This document shows, one piece after another, positions 1 through 13,293 of a DNA stretch of 64,000 nt. Location: NCBI RefSeq assembly GCF_020360975.1, contig NW_025408670.1, positions 1,364,001 through 1,428,000 on the forward strand. Reading direction: 5' to 3'. The position numbers were made by a program, and so were the translations under genes. This DNA is from Hirsutella rhossiliensis. Taxonomy: Eukaryota > Ascomycota > Sordariomycetes > Hypocreales > Ophiocordycipitaceae. How positions within the stretch are numbered: the first letter of the stretch is position 1; every line of letters begins with the position of its first letter. The notes beneath the pieces were generated by a model. The model worked only from the letters and a program-made list of their open reading frames with translations, had not been told where the DNA came from and ran no database searches.

Positions 1-3000
1 AACCTATTTACTAAGGCCTTAGTCTTATTAGCGTACTACTCTTAATCTTATACTAAGGCGGCTATTATAGATTAATAGTATTCTATAGTTTCTTATAGCT
101 TCTATATAAATATAAAGGCATAGCTCTTTAAGGACGAACTACTATATTACTCTACTACTATATTTATAGCGAATAGGATTAAGGAGGGCAGCTTAAAGCT
201 ATACGTAGTAAAGAAGGAGGCTATCTTAATAAAGGCTTATAGTTTACTATTTAACGTAAGCTAGGCTATAAGGAGCTAGCGGTCTTAGTTTACTTAGTTA
301 TAAGCTACTACTACCTATAAATACGCCTATACTTCCTAGTTAACCCTCTTAGGTCCCTTGTTAGTCTATAGGTAGTAAGCTATACTAAGTAGCTATATAA
401 TCTAAAGTAGCTAGTATAGGTACTACTAAAAGCAGCTAGTTTAGTTCGATCCTTTATTACTTATAATAAAGGTCGGCTAGCTATATAAGCGGGCTTAGTA
501 TTATAGGAAGCGCTTTATATAAGCTTTTATATCTATAGATAGTATTAGCTTTAGTACTATTAATTTACTAAGCTAGTTCTTAATTACCTATATATAGCGG
601 TTACCGCCTTTTATAAGCGGAAGGTCTATTATAAAGTCTATCTATATATATATATAGAACCGGTTAGGCACTAAAAGCTACTTAAGTAACCTCTTAAGCT
701 ACGCCCTTTAAATCTTAGTATAGTTATAGATATCGTAGTTATAAAGGAAGCGGCGAACGTAGTACTATAAGAGGGGCTAGTAAAAATCCCTCGTAAGGCC
801 TACTACTATACCTTACTAGCTTAGGTAGCCTATAATACTAAAGTTATAAATAAGCTAAACTAGCTTCCCTTAGAGCTTATTTTATTTATCTAGCTTTAGT
901 AGTCTATCCTTCTCCTTAGCTTTTATAGTATACGGCGCGCCTAGTACCTATAGTCTCCCCTATTAATATAAATGCCCTTATAGGTTAATATAATAGTTAG
1001 CTACTTATACCTTTAGCTTTATCTTTAAATTAAAGCGTTAAGCGCTAGACTTAATAGCGCGGCGTACGCTCTTATAAGTATAGTCTAGAAATAATATCCT
1101 ATCCTATAAGCGTTAAAGGACCTCGTCTTAAAACACCCGCGCTATATATACCCCTAGGCCGGTCTATCCTTCCTTACTAAGCTAAGGTAAAGGTATAAAA
1201 GAAAGCTTATCTATTAGTACCGCGCCTCCCTCTACTAAGGAAGCTTTAATATAAGTCTATAGCGCCTTTTATAGGATAAGCTATAGATCCTAGGCCTTAA
1301 TATCTACTCCTATTAGCTAGTCTTAATCCCTTTAAGAAAGCGCGTTTAGGATTATAAAGTCCTACCTTAGCTAGTACTTAATTAAGAAGTTAAAGTATAA
1401 GAGATACTTTACTTAATAAGCTTACCGCTTTAAGAGGTATTAATAGGTTATAAAGTACTTAAGGTTCTTATAGTCTATAGGAACCTTAAAGCTCTTATAG
1501 CTCTAAAGCTCCGCTTACTATTACTTAAGGTAGTTAATAATCGCTAGTATCTCTTTATTATAAATAGCGTAATTCCGCTCTACTAGGGTTAGCTTATAGG
1601 AGTAGAACGCTATTAGTTACTTCTACCTATTTATATTTTAAGAGAGCGTTCCTTTAAGTGCCTAGCCGCTATAGTCCGCTTTAACTAATATAGACCGGTC
1701 GAAGTCCTATTAAAGTAGTACTAGGGCTTATAAGAATAGGTCCTTAAGCGTATAGAACGCTCCTTTTTACGCGGGCCTTTAATAAAAGGCAGTCTACTTC
1801 TTAGTAATCTTATTTAAAGGTATTATAATATAGGAGAAGCCCTTAATAAATATCTTATAATAGTTCGCGAACCTAAGGAAGCTTTATATACCTATTTATA
1901 TAGTTAGGGCTACTTAGTCCTAAATCGCTTAGATCTTTATAGGATCTACTTATATACCTACGCCTATATAAATAATAAAGCCTAGGTACTTAACCCTCTT
2001 AACTATAAATTTATACTTATCTAGGTTAAGGTAAAGCTTATAAAGTTAGAAGCGATCTAAGACCCTTTATACTTTCCTTATATAGTCCTTATAAGAGCCG
2101 CTTATATAAATAAGGATATTATCTATATATATAGAGGCGAACTTATTAAGGAAGTCTTAAAGTATATTATTAATATAATATTAGAAGGTAGCGGGCGCTC
2201 CTAAGAGGCTAAAGGGTATTATAAGCTACTTAAATATACTATAGTATATATAAAACGCTATCTTTTACTTATTACCCTTTAAGATCTATACCTTATAAAA
2301 CGCTTATTTTATATTTAGCTTTATAAACTACTTTACTTTTAAGAGGTTCTAAAGTATATCTAAGATTAAAGGTAAGAGGTAGCGGTCTAGCCTTATAATT
2401 ATATTTAGAGCCCTATAGTTATAATAGAACTATATCCCGCCCCTTAGTTTATATATAAATAAAACTAGCGCTCTTACCTTAAAGCTACTTACTTAAATAA
2501 AACCCTTATTTAAGAGGTCCCCTAGTATCTTCTTTAGTACTAATAGCTCTATATATAATATACTATATAGTAGTCCGAATAGTATAGGTAGTTCCTACCC
2601 CTTTTTATTAGTATAAAGTACGATCCTATAGTTTACCCTTAGCTTATATAGGTTAAGCCTATTTACTTCCTAGGACTTAAATAGTAGTAGGAGGTCGTAA
2701 AAGTACTTTAGTATCTACTACTATAGCTTAAAGAGCGACTTTAGCTTCTTTATTTAAAGGGCCTTATTAATATCCGCTAAGCTAACTATATAGACCGCTA
2801 TATTAGCCGCTACCTAGCCTTCCTTCCGCTTTACCTATTATATAGTTCCTATAAAGATAAAGGTAAGGACTTCTTAAGCTAAGTATAAAGCTTATACGCT
2901 TAGTCTAATACCTATAAAACTATCGCTATAGCGGACCTACTATTATATAAGCTTAAACTATAGCTTCTTTTAATATAAAACTAAGTATAACTCTATATAT

Positions 3001-4730
3001 AATAACTAAGGTTTCCTAAGGATTAAGGGAAACTCTAATTAAGGGATTATATAAGCTATAATAAGCTTATAGTAACTATCGACCTCTATAGCTAGCTATA
3101 TAATACCCTTAATTACTATACCTTCTATTACGCTTAAGGCGCCCTTTACTCGCTTTAAGGTAATCTTCTTTACTAGTACTTATATCTCTTATATAAGCGC
3201 CTTATTAACTATAGCGTAGTACTAATAGCCCTTATCTATAAGGGCGGCGATAGGTAAGGAGTTATTAATTATAATCTATATTAAAGTAAGCTCCTCTTTT
3301 ATATAGGCGGATAATTCCTCCTTCTCTTTTACTAGTACTAGTAATTAAGGCTTTAAAGCCTATCTTTATTCTAGAGCTACTCTTTTTCTTCTAGGCCTAG
3401 GGGCGCGGAGTCCTCTTTATTATCTAAGGTAAAGAGCGGTTCTATCTTCGCCGCTTAAACTACTATAGGCCGTTTAGCTAAAAGGAAGGGGCATTTTAAT
3501 ATAAAGTATATAAACGCGCTATAACGTAAGTAGCGGCTATTAGCCTTTCTTTTCTTAATTTCCTTACTTATTACTTACTTCGCTTACTACTTAGAATATA
3601 AGATAGTATAAGGGATATTTAATAATAACTTCCTACTATATTTAGCTTAGTCTATATAAGTAGCTAATATTAAGGTATCCTTATTAATATTAATAGTTAG
3701 CTATTCCTCTTATAAAGGGGCGGTAATCTTATTACTACTATATAGTATATACTTATAAAGGTTTTAAAAACATAGCGTCTACTTATAGCCTTATACTACC
3801 TTTATTAACCGGCTTATATACTTACTATAGTTAATAGGTATAATTATAGGGATATATAGCTCTTATAGAGCTAGTATAATCGAGTTCTATAGCTACGTAA
3901 GCTTTACGCTATCTTCCTATACTATAGTTCCCGCTACTTATAAGAGCGTCTCTTTAAAGTTAGGGAGGAATTCGCTAAAGGTCTACCTATCCCTTTACCT
4001 AAGGGTCTATAGCCTACCCTACGCTTTCTCCCGCTCTTATATAATGCTAAACGTATATATAAGGTATTAAAAGAAGTCTTATAGGTCGTATCTATCCCTA
4101 GGGCCGCCCTTATCTTAGAATCTAAAGATCCGCTATATCTAGGGCTCCGGTAATATATAAAAGAGTAAATACTACGCTATATCGAGATAGCCGTTTAAGC
4201 CCTATTTCTCGTTTATTATAAACTTCGTTTATAGCTAGCTAAGGAAGAAGTAAAAGGACTTAGGCTTACTATCTTAAGTCGGCTAAGAAAGCGGCTTCTA
4301 TATCGGTAGTACCGCCGCTATAACTAGTATTATAGAGGTTATATAGGTTAACGCTAGTCTTATAGATAGCTCCCTTAGTATAGCGAGAACCTTATTCTTC
4401 TCGCTAGCTATTATACTTTTAATTGCTTTTAGGATAGCTATAATACTTCCTATCTACTTAAAAGGTAGCGGGGTACTCCCTTAAGGAAGGCGGCACCCTT
4501 TTTAAAGAGATATTTATTAAATCTATTAGTTAATAGCTTATATTATTATAGAGTAAGTAAAGGTATATATATAAGTACCGTTTATAGGATAATATTAATA
4601 AGCTATATAGAGCTCTTTTATATATAGCTAGCCTATATATATAAGAATAGGATCTAGCTCTTTATATATAACTTATACGGCTTAGGCTATAGCTTAAGCT
4701 TATAACCTATAATAGTTAAAGACTTTTATA
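1..4730 (-). mobile_element. RIP-inactivated Ty3/gypsy chromovirus, 5' part (left copy)
   Basis: The reverse complement of this segment aligns by eye along its length with 58,863-63,590, so both are copies of one LTR retrotransposon family. Here the element reads on the minus strand: its 5' LTR begins at 4,730 and its 3' end lies beyond the window start. The gag CCHC zinc-knuckle region lies near 3,480-3,540. The reverse transcriptase active site, expected as YxDD, reads YIDN at 2,118-2,129. The last Asp has become Asn by a TpG-to-TpA change. All frames are closed by stop codons, mostly TAG/TAA where Gln or Trp is expected, so no protein can be made. It abuts a Fot1-like transposase relic at 4,731. 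Confidence 0.88.
2118..2129 (-). other. Reverse transcriptase active-site relic (YIDD read as YIDN)
   Basis: On the minus strand the codons give Tyr-Ile-Asp-Asn followed by Ile-Leu, the catalytic motif of Ty3/gypsy reverse transcriptase with the second Asp mutated. The identical change occurs in the other copy at 61,462-61,473. Confidence 0.8.
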
Positions 4731-5270
4731 GTAAGATAGGAATAACTTAAAAGAATATATTATCTAGCTAAAAAGTACCTAGGAATTAGCTAGTTTTATA
4801 AGTAAAGGCGCTATAGTACCTTAAAATATAATAAGATAAGGTTAAGGCTTCTTTAAAATATAAGCTATATTTAGGGTTAAACGATATACTAAAAATAAGC
4901 CGCTATATTTATAACCTTAGTAAGAGTAAAACGCCTATAACTTAGAGATAGTATACTAAGATAGCTAAAGGCTAGGAAATATAGGAATAAATACTAGTAA
5001 AGTATAATAGTAAAATAGCTAAGCTTAAGAAAGAAGTAAATAAGTTAAAGAGGGAAAGGAAGAGAAGGGTAATTCTAAACCTTAATAAACGTTTTATAGA
5101 TCTTACTAAAGCTTTAGTAGTTAGAGAAGCTATTCTTAAATTTTAGAGTCTAAAAAAGCCTATTATAATAGATTATAACCTATTAAAGATAAGGTTAAAG
5201 TTAAAGTTTAAGGTAGCTTTAGGGATTAAAGTAAGAGTACCTAAACCTCCTTTACGTACTACTTAATTAG
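4731..5270 (+). pseudogene. Fot1/pogo-like transposase C-terminus relic
   Basis: The plus strand carries a stop-interrupted frame that is rich in Lys, Glu and Leu at about 4,980-5,110 (a coiled-coil-like stretch), followed by an NPNKRF-type segment and a short basic tail ending near 5,265. This resembles the C-terminus of fungal Fot1/Pot2-type (pogo) transposases. No catalytic residues are visible because the upstream part is missing: the chromovirus ending at 4,730 directly adjoins it. The assignment rests only on the pattern of the tail, so it is tentative. No function remains. Confidence 0.4.
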
Positions 5271-8200
5271 GTAGCGTAGTTAAAATACTAAGAATTAGAT
5301 AAAGAATTTAATTATCTATTATATAATATAATTTTTTAAATACTATACTATACCTTATACCTTTAATATTTAAGGCTATAGTATAAGGTATATAATTAGC
5401 TAAAAGCTATAAGTCTAGCTATTAGTTTAGTAGTTACTAAACTATTAGTATAATATATTAGTATATATAATCTTATATTCTTCTATACCTTAAAAAGTAT
5501 TATTCTTATCGTAGGTAGTATTAAGTAGAGTTATATAGACCTATAACCTATCTTATATAGATTCTAGGTAAGAATCTATTATTTATAAAGTTATTAATCC
5601 CTTATCTTTATTTTAATTCCTTTTAGCGGCGATATATAAGTTAGATAATTATAGTTAAATAGGGTATTTAATATTAAACCCTATAGCGTTTTTATATATA
5701 AGACGGCTATATAGCTTAATCTAGTCTAAAAGTTATAGTAAGATAGATCTATTACGATTATATCTTTAGTAATACTCTATAACTTATAAACTATAATAGC
5801 GTAGTATATAATTAAGGGAAACTATATATTAGTATAAAGTATAGCCTTAATAAGGAAGTCCCTAACTACTAATAAAATTAAGATAATCTTCTTACTATTT
5901 ATAGTAGTTAAGAATACTAGCCTTATATACTTATTAAACTCTATTATAATTATATAAAGAGGGTCTTATATAGGGTTAGCTTTAGGCGCTTAGGCGATAT
6001 TATATACTATACTACGTTTACTATTATAAAGGCTAACTAGCTATTAAAGATTAAACGTTAGTATTAAACGAGCGCTAATATATATAAGAATCTACTTTAT
6101 AAGGTTACTTACTTTATTATTAATAGTATTAGTAGTACTAAGGCTAACGTTCTTAGCTATAACTTATATAATAGGCCGGGCTAGGCGGTTAAGGTAGTAG
6201 TAGTCTTATTTTTTATAGCGTATACTTATAAGGAATTAACGAACTTAGTAACCTCTTAATTATCTAGCTTTACTTAAATATAGCTAGAGAGGAGGTTCTA
6301 GGACTTTATAAATAGTTTATATAGCTATAATTCCTTAAAAGCTAAGCGAAACGCGCCTTAATCGTCGCCGCGCTAACGCTAAGTAACCTTTAAGAAAACC
6401 GTTTTATTAAAGCGCTAATATATATTCCTACCCTTAATCTCTACTCCCTATACCTCCTTATTATAATAAAGAGGCTTCTATAGTATAGGCGGGAGCTAAA
6501 AGAAGTCGCTAACTAAGAGGATATTAAGACTACTAAAAAACTCTTTATACTTATTTAAGAACGCCTTATAAAGACGGTTATTAATTTAAAATAGCTATCG
6601 TAGACCTAGTATACTCTTCTTATCGATAATTAGGTACTTAATATCCTTTACCTTCTTTAAATAGCTAAGCTTTATTAATTGCTAATAAGGGCTTAAAGTC
6701 CTTATTAATAAGGAGGTATAGTAAAGAGTATAAGGTAGTACTTAATATCTAATTTCCTATAACGCCTATAGGCGCGGCACGCTAAATAAGCGTCCTTCTT
6801 CCGCTTAAAGTAGCTTAAAGGTACGCTAAGAGTAGATTAATAAGATATAACTTACCTATACTACCGCTACTATCTATATAGAGTAATAATTAGGAATAGG
6901 CCTAGGTTAGAAAGTAGCCTATTACTATATTATATACTAAGCGCTGCTCTAGATTTAGGGAGTCGCGAGCCTTTAGCGGCTAATAATCTATATTAAGGTA
7001 ACGGGGGTTTTTAGCTTTATATTACCTTTAAAAGTCGCTATAAAGAATACCGTTATTACTATACTATTTAATATAGGGAGTTTAGTTATAATTTACGTTA
7101 ATATCTCGCTAGCTTAGTATATTAATATTATCCTCCCTTAGCGGATAGTCTAGTAGTATATAAGTAAGTTTATACTAATCTTCCTATATAATAGGCTTTT
7201 TATACTCCTTTTACTTAAACCTATTATCCTTTACTTATAGCTTATTTACTCCTACCTCTTTATAATAGTCGTCTTTATAGAAATAGTATCGTTACTAGTA
7301 GTACTAGTACGCCGCTATAAAGGACTTAAACCGCCGCCTATTTATAGTAAATAGCTACTTTAGAGAGCGATATAGATAGGCTATTATTAACTTAATATAA
7401 TAGAAGTTATAAAACTAAGGTAACGCCTCTACTAACTTATACTAAGGGAAATAAGATAGGACCCTCTTCTTTATATTCGTACTAAGTCTCCTCTACCTCT
7501 TAAGATTATAGGACTATAGGTACTTAAGATAGGTTATACTCTTATATTAGTTATTTCTCTATAGATATTTCTAGTAGCTATTAATAGCCTTACTAATATC
7601 CTTATCTACGCGGTATAACTATATATTAATATATATAACTATCTAAGTGCCTTCTTATAAAAGGATATTAAGTAATAAGTAAGAAATATCCTATACTAAA
7701 TAATCTCTCTTAGTAATTAACTTATTTATAAAGCGAAAGGAAAAGGATAATAAGGGCTAGTAGTATACTATATATAGTAAAACCTAATATATAAGCTTAT
7801 AGTAAAGCTCTATCTTCTTTTTTAATTTACTATAATACTTAGTAGTATATATAATAACTACTTATAAGCTAGTATAAAGCGATATATTAATATTAGCTAG
7901 CTAGCTTAAAATAATAATAAGATTAAAGTAGTTTATAAAGCTATTATTATAGGCTACCTTAAAGATATAATAAGACTTACCTTCTTTTTTAATAACTATA
8001 GCTAGCTCTTATAAGGTATAGGGGGAGTTAAAATAATACTCCTTTTTTAGATTAGTAATATTAGCCGCCTCTATATCGGCTATAGCCCCTTCTATATTAT
8101 TTACTAGGTCCTTAGTTCTCTTATAAACGCGTAAGTAGTACCTAGTATTATATCTATAGCGCTAGTAGCGGTTAACGATTTATAAGAGTTATAAGAATAT

Positions 8201-8330
8201 TATCTTTATACTTAGCGGATTTATACTTAAAGGATTCCTTTTACTATACGGTATTATCTTACTTAGCTTTAGGTTAATAGTAGTAATATAGAATCCCTAC
8301 GTACGTATAATTTATAGATGTCTTTACTAT
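5271..8330. other. RIP-degraded DNA, no gene recognised
   Basis: The stretch is almost free of CA and TG, with stops in all frames. Some reverse-strand stretches read like decayed coding sequence (for example 6,900-7,500), but I could not match them to a family. It probably consists of one or more old transposons. Confidence 0.6.
5351..5391. repeat. Short hairpin in RIPped DNA
   Basis: Perfect 10-bp arms (TACCTTATAC and GTATAAGGTA) flank a spacer of about 20 bp. It may be a remnant of a transposon end or chance in low-complexity DNA. Confidence 0.35.
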
Positions 8331-8399
8331 GTCTATGTAAATTTCTATATACTATAATGCCTTAGATCGTAAAATTCGCTAATTTCTAGTAACCCTCTA

Positions 8400-9400
8400 G
8401 CTAGAAAAAATATTCTTTAAAGTTATTCTAACTTTATATACTTTAGTATATACCTATATAAAATTAACCTTATTAATAGGCGCGGAATCTATTAAATAGG
8501 TTAATTTCTTAATTTCTTTCTAATATACTATTATAATAGTATTAAGAATATATTTATATAACGGCTTAAGGTTATAAGAGTAGTAGGAAGGAAGGTAATA
8601 GTAGTAAGTATTATTTAAAATATACGTAGCTATCTATATATCCTTATCTTAGTTAAAAGTAATTTCTAGGTAGATAAATATAGAAACGCACCGTTTTATA
8701 GCTTTTATATCTATCTAATATAATTAGTTTAGTATCTAACTTATTAGTAGGCTATATTATAGGAAATAGACTCTCTTAAGCTACTTAATAGTAATAAGCT
8801 ATCCGTTTATTAGTTAGGCAAGGTAATATAATACTAGTCGGCTATTTTACTAAATTCCGTTATAAACTAATATTTCTAGAGCTCTTTACCCTTAAAAGTA
8901 ATACTAGGAGTAAAGGCATAGCCGTCTATAGTAATAGCTTCGATAAATAAGGCCTAGTTATAGGGCGGTAGTCCTTTTAAAAAGGCCGTCCCTTTTAGGT
9001 CTATAATTTTAATTATAAGACTATCTAAACCTAGTAAAAAGAAGCTAGGTAGTTAGAATATTAAGCGGTAAGTTAAACGCTTACTAAAGCTAGATATAAT
9101 ACCGCCTTATAGTATTCTCTAGTTTAATCCGCTTATACCCCTTATCCTTAATATTAAAGTACTAGTAAACCGCCTAAGGCGTAAAAGCGTTAAACCTATT
9201 AGCTTCCTAATATCTTTTACGCTTATTTTTAATCTTTAGATAGCGACTAATAAATTTAGTAGACTAGTTATAGTCTACTATCCGCTTATTATTTAGTTGC
9301 TTTATAAAGCCTCTACGTAAGCGCGGATCGCTTTATAAGAAGGAGCAGAGCTAAGAGACTCTTAATAGATAATCTAAGAGATAAACTAAGCCTTTTAATT
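8400..9400 (-). pseudogene. Fot1/pogo-family DDE transposase relic
   Basis: Read on the minus strand, about 9,340-9,300 gives an AIRAYVEAL-type helix typical of the N-terminal DNA-binding part of fungal pogo transposases. About 8,972-8,875 gives the conserved block around ALFIEAITIDG, FTPSITFKGKEL and KY that in this family lies between the first and second catalytic acidic residues. Trp and Gln codons have become TAG/TAA, the usual RIP outcome. The relic is inactive. Its terminal inverted repeats were not identified; purine-rich GGGGGG runs near 9,850-9,890 could lie close to one end. Such elements insert at TA dinucleotides. Confidence 0.6.
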
Positions 9401-10008
9401 CTTTCTTAAGTATTTATAAGCCTAGATTTAATTAGCCGGGGCTGCTTAGTCTTTTATTAGTTAGAAATATACTATTAAGGTATATTATACTTTTAAGCGG
9501 CGCGATACTAAGAAAAGATATTATTTATAATTTAAGAAATAAAAATTATATTTATCTCTTTTATATAAATACGTCGAGGCCGTTTTAAGGTTATTTTAGA
9601 TATATAGTAGAGGGATAATAAGAAAAATTTTTATTAGGAGGGGAAGGAAGATTATATAGCTAAATAGTAATTTTACGCGTAATATTAACCTAAACTATAG
9701 CGCCCTATATAAATATTTAATCGCTTAAAAGTAAAATTCGGTTAATTCTCTATTTATTTTAAGTAACTACTTATAAATATCTTTAAAGTTAGCTATAATT
9801 AATATAAGTAAAATAGTAGACTTTTAGTAGATTTTTTTTTAATTATACTACTAAAAGGGGGGTATTACTTAAAGGGGGGTAGGGTATAAGTATAGTAGTA
9901 GGCTTAGAGGTAAGAGTAAGCCTAGCTAGCTTTATAAGTAAGGTAGGTATAGTCTTAAGTAAGGTACTTTTATAGGTAAAAGGTATACTTTACCTCCTTT
10001 TAGTAAGA
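9401..10008. other. RIP-degraded DNA, no gene recognised
   Basis: No open frame or recognisable motif. It contains two GGGGGG-bearing stretches at about 9,850-9,890 that stand out from the surrounding AT-rich sequence. Confidence 0.5.
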
Positions 10009-10260
10009 TATAACGACCGGTATAATTCCTAAGGGATAAACCTATTAAGGGGTTTATATTTATAGATATAATAGGGCGTAGTCTAAGTAATAATAAGTAT
10101 ATTACGTTAGTAATAAGTTAGATATTATAGATTATAAACTATAACTAAGTAATTAAGCGATTAAAATTAAAGATAAGATCGTAATAATAATTATAGTAAT
10201 TATAATATTAAAAGCTATTAAGCTATTTAGTTTAAAGGAGTAGAATTAAGTGTCTTTATA
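10009..10260 (-). repeat. Diverged LTR fragment of the 12.7-20.4 kb chromovirus family
   Basis: It begins with the same ends and order of blocks as the LTRs at 12,697 and 19,987 (TATAACGACCGG, then a GATATAATAGGGCG block) and stays alignable for about 230-250 bp. It then becomes too diverged to follow. It is more heavily mutated than the full-length element's LTRs and therefore likely older. Confidence 0.65.
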
Positions 10261-12691
10261 TACCTTATTATATATACTATATACTATAACTATTAATTAT
10301 ATACTACTTAATAAAGCGCGCGTTTTACTTTAAGTATAATATACTTAGTAGTTATTCGTAGATTACCCTATATAACTAGTAATCCTATCCTTAGATTACC
10401 TAGTAAGCCTAGTAATCCTTTATAGGGCGTTAAGGCTAAATAGTAATCTATTAAAGGGAGCAAACTAATAGTTTAATCCGTATATATATAAACTCTAGTA
10501 AAGGAGGTAGGTTAAATATAAGGACTTAAGTTAGGTATTAAGATAGTAAAGGAATATTACCTTAATTAAGATATATAGGAATTAGTACTAATTTAGGGCT
10601 ACTATAGGTCCTAGATTAATATCTATTTATATAAATACTCCCTTAATATTATATAGATAGATAGAAAATATATATTATTATTAGGACTTAATTATACTTA
10701 CCCTTATCCTTCTACCTACGCTCTTAGCTAACTAAGATAATCCTAGGTTAGAGCATTATCCTTAGATAGTATTCTAACCTTTATTAGCTTATTATACTAA
10801 CTATTATTCTAAGCCGTCCCTTTATTACGTATAAGATAACGTAAGCATCTTATAACTAATTAACCGTAGGTATAATATAAGATTTAGGGTTATAGCTAAA
10901 TCCTAAGTATCTATAGTACTATATATATATAGTAAATTCCTTATAGGCTTTTATTTAAGACCTAGCTCCTATAATATAGAGACCCTACTTATAGTAGCGG
11001 GCCCTTTCTTTTATAAAAGAGATAGTAAAGATAATCGATTTAGTCCTCTACCCTTATAGAGGCTATTTAAGCTACCTAGGGGTTCCTAAGGTCTTTATTT
11101 TATTAAAGGTCTTAGCCTTACTTAGGAAGAGGCTTAGAATATCTATCTTTACTAAGATAGGGACGTTATAAGCTATAGTACTAGCTTTATCTAGCTAGTA
11201 AGAAGGTCGACTAATTTAATAAGGAAACTATTAAAAAAAGGCTTTTACTTTTCTTTTTCTTATAAGAGCTACTTTATAAAGTAAGGCTACTTAGTTATAA
11301 TAACTATATTACCTTAGATTAACTTCTTAAAGCTAAGGATAGCTATAGTATATAACGTAGCCTTAAGAGGGTCCTAAGGTCTACTATTACTTAGGAGGTA
11401 AGTTAGGATTAGTAATAAGTAGTAATAAGTAATAAGAGTCTATTAAGAAGGTTTAACTTCTTATTTAAAAGAATACTTAGATTAATTACTAAAGGACTAA
11501 ACTATCTAAGTAGTAAAGACTATCTTATATATTCTTATTTACTCCTTTATTAATCTCTTATAATTAGCTTAATTACTATTAATCCTACTAAGCGTTACTT
11601 AGTTTACTTAGTATTAATTATACTAAGCGGTATAGCGCTTAGTTTACTTAGTACTAATCGCGCTAAGCGGTATATACTACTTAGTACCGATCTTATAAAG
11701 CGATATTATATAACTATAGTATATAACTATCTCCTTAGTCTTTTACCTATAGCCCTAATATAACCTCTAGGGTTAATAGGTCGTTATATACTAACCTTAA
11801 AGGTAGCCGCTTATTAGTTTATAATATAGCGCCTATAGTAGTATTAGCTTAGTCTTAAAGTAAAAGGGGGTTAAAAGCAAGCTATAGGTCTTACTTTCTT
11901 AACTTAAGAATAAGCTAGTACCCCTCCTTAAGGTTTATTTTCTTAGCTAGTAGCTTAGCTAGGTCTATAGTCTTAGTATTAGCCTTAGCTTTAGCTAGTA
12001 TTTTAGCTAGGGCTAGGGTCTAAAGGGCCTAGGCGAAGGATTTAGCCTTAAGCTAGGTAGCTTTAGGCTAAGGGGCCTTAGTCTTAGGTATAGCGGTCCT
12101 AGATTAAGACGTTTATTAGTTCGACTAGTTCTAAAGACTAGTTTTTAGCCCCTAAGAGGAGGGGAGAGGTAGTAGCTTAAGGAAGGGTCCCTCGCCGACT
12201 AAGTTAGCTAAAGCGTATATAATTCCTTTTATAAGCTTTAAGAATAAAGGCTTTATTTTCTATGCCTCTTTTAGTAAGACTAGGGCGGTATTTAATAGTT
12301 AGAGGGACTATTCTATATCTTTTAGGCCTCTTAAGGAGTCTAGGCGTCTCCTCTTATCCCTTATAAAAATAGGGGGGCAAAGAGGGGTAACTAGCTAAGG
12401 TAGTGTTTTAAATATAAACCTTTATACTATTAAAGGCCTAGATAGGCCTACTAATATCTTATTTCTTTTTAAGGAGCTAGAGGGGGTCGTAGGGGCTTAA
12501 GTAGAGGCTATAGCTAAGGCTAGGGCCTTAGTTAAGATTAAGGTTATAAGCGATAGTAGAACCTTAAGCTCTATATTATAGTTTAGTAGCTTAGTATTAC
12601 TATCGCTATTATATATAGTATAAGTAGCTCGGGTAAGCGTCTAGGGCTAACTAGGCTAAGGTAGAAAATTTTAATAGTTTTATTAAGGGGG
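10261..12691. other. RIP-degraded DNA, no gene recognised
   Basis: No intact frame. The part from 11,840 to 12,660 is repetitive in TTAGCTAG/GCCTTAG-like words and could derive from a low-complexity Ala/Lys-rich or Leu-rich reading frame, but no family could be named. Confidence 0.5.
11601..11680. repeat. 40-bp tandem duplication
   Basis: Two adjacent 40-bp units (11,601-11,640 and 11,641-11,680) both begin AGTTTACTTAGTA and contain CTAAGCGGTATA. They differ at a few positions, mostly C/T. No function is apparent. Confidence 0.65.
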
Positions 12692-12696
12692 ATCCC

Positions 12697-13151
12697 TATA
12701 ACGACCGGTGTTATTCCTAAGAGATAAACCTATCGAGGGGTTTATATTAGTAGATATAATAGGGCGTGGTCTAAGTAATAATAAGTATATTACGTTAGTA
12801 ATAAGTCGGAGGTCGTAGACCGTAGACTATAACTAGGTAATTAGAATTAGAGATAGAATCGTAATAAAGATCTATAATATATTGAAAGCTAGAGAGCTAT
12901 CTATCTAAAGAAGTAAAAGTAGGTAGCTATATATACCCGTAGAGACTATCCTTAGATTATAGGCCTAGCTATAATCCCTAACGTTAGATCGTATAAAGCG
13001 TAGTGATCTCGTTAATCCTAGATTACTTAGATCTCTACGATCCCCTCGATCCTATATCTATTAGATAGTCGTGCCGACTATTTATCTATTAGACCGTGTT
13101 ACGTGCTTAACGCGGTCGACCGTTAGCGGCCTAGTAGCCGTGGTCGTAATA
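12697..13151 (-). repeat. 3' LTR of the full-length chromovirus
   Basis: 455 bp, the same length as the LTR at 19,987-20,441. Its limits are set by the ATCCC duplication outside and by the last base shared with the partner LTR inside. Confidence 0.92.
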
Positions 13152-13156
13152 CGATA

Positions 13157-13170
13157 TCTCCCCTCCTTTT
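13157..13170 (-). other. Polypurine tract of the chromovirus
   Basis: On the minus strand this reads AAAAGGAGGGGAGA, 5 bp before the 3' LTR. That is the place and composition expected for the plus-strand DNA primer of an LTR retrotransposon. Confidence 0.7.
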
Positions 13171-13212
13171 AGTCTTATCCGTAAGACCTGCTGCAGCTGC
13201 CTTAGCCGCCGT

Positions 13213-13222
13213 GTATAAATAT
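13213..13222 (+). promoter_or_regulatory. TATA-like box ahead of the antisense frame
   Basis: TATAAATATA lies about 75 bp upstream of the first ATG (13,294) of the antisense reading frame and just inside the 3' LTR. Position and orientation suit a promoter for that frame, but transcription cannot be shown from sequence. Confidence 0.4.
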
Positions 13223-13293
13223 ACCCTTATCGCGTCGTGCGTAAGTATATCGTTCCTTATCTCTTTATCCTTTCGGGATATACTGCTAATAGT

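Noticed and set aside
13237..13293. Extended start of the antisense chromovirus frame
   Set aside because: The open frame begins with GTG; the first ATG is at 13,294 after the TATA-like box.
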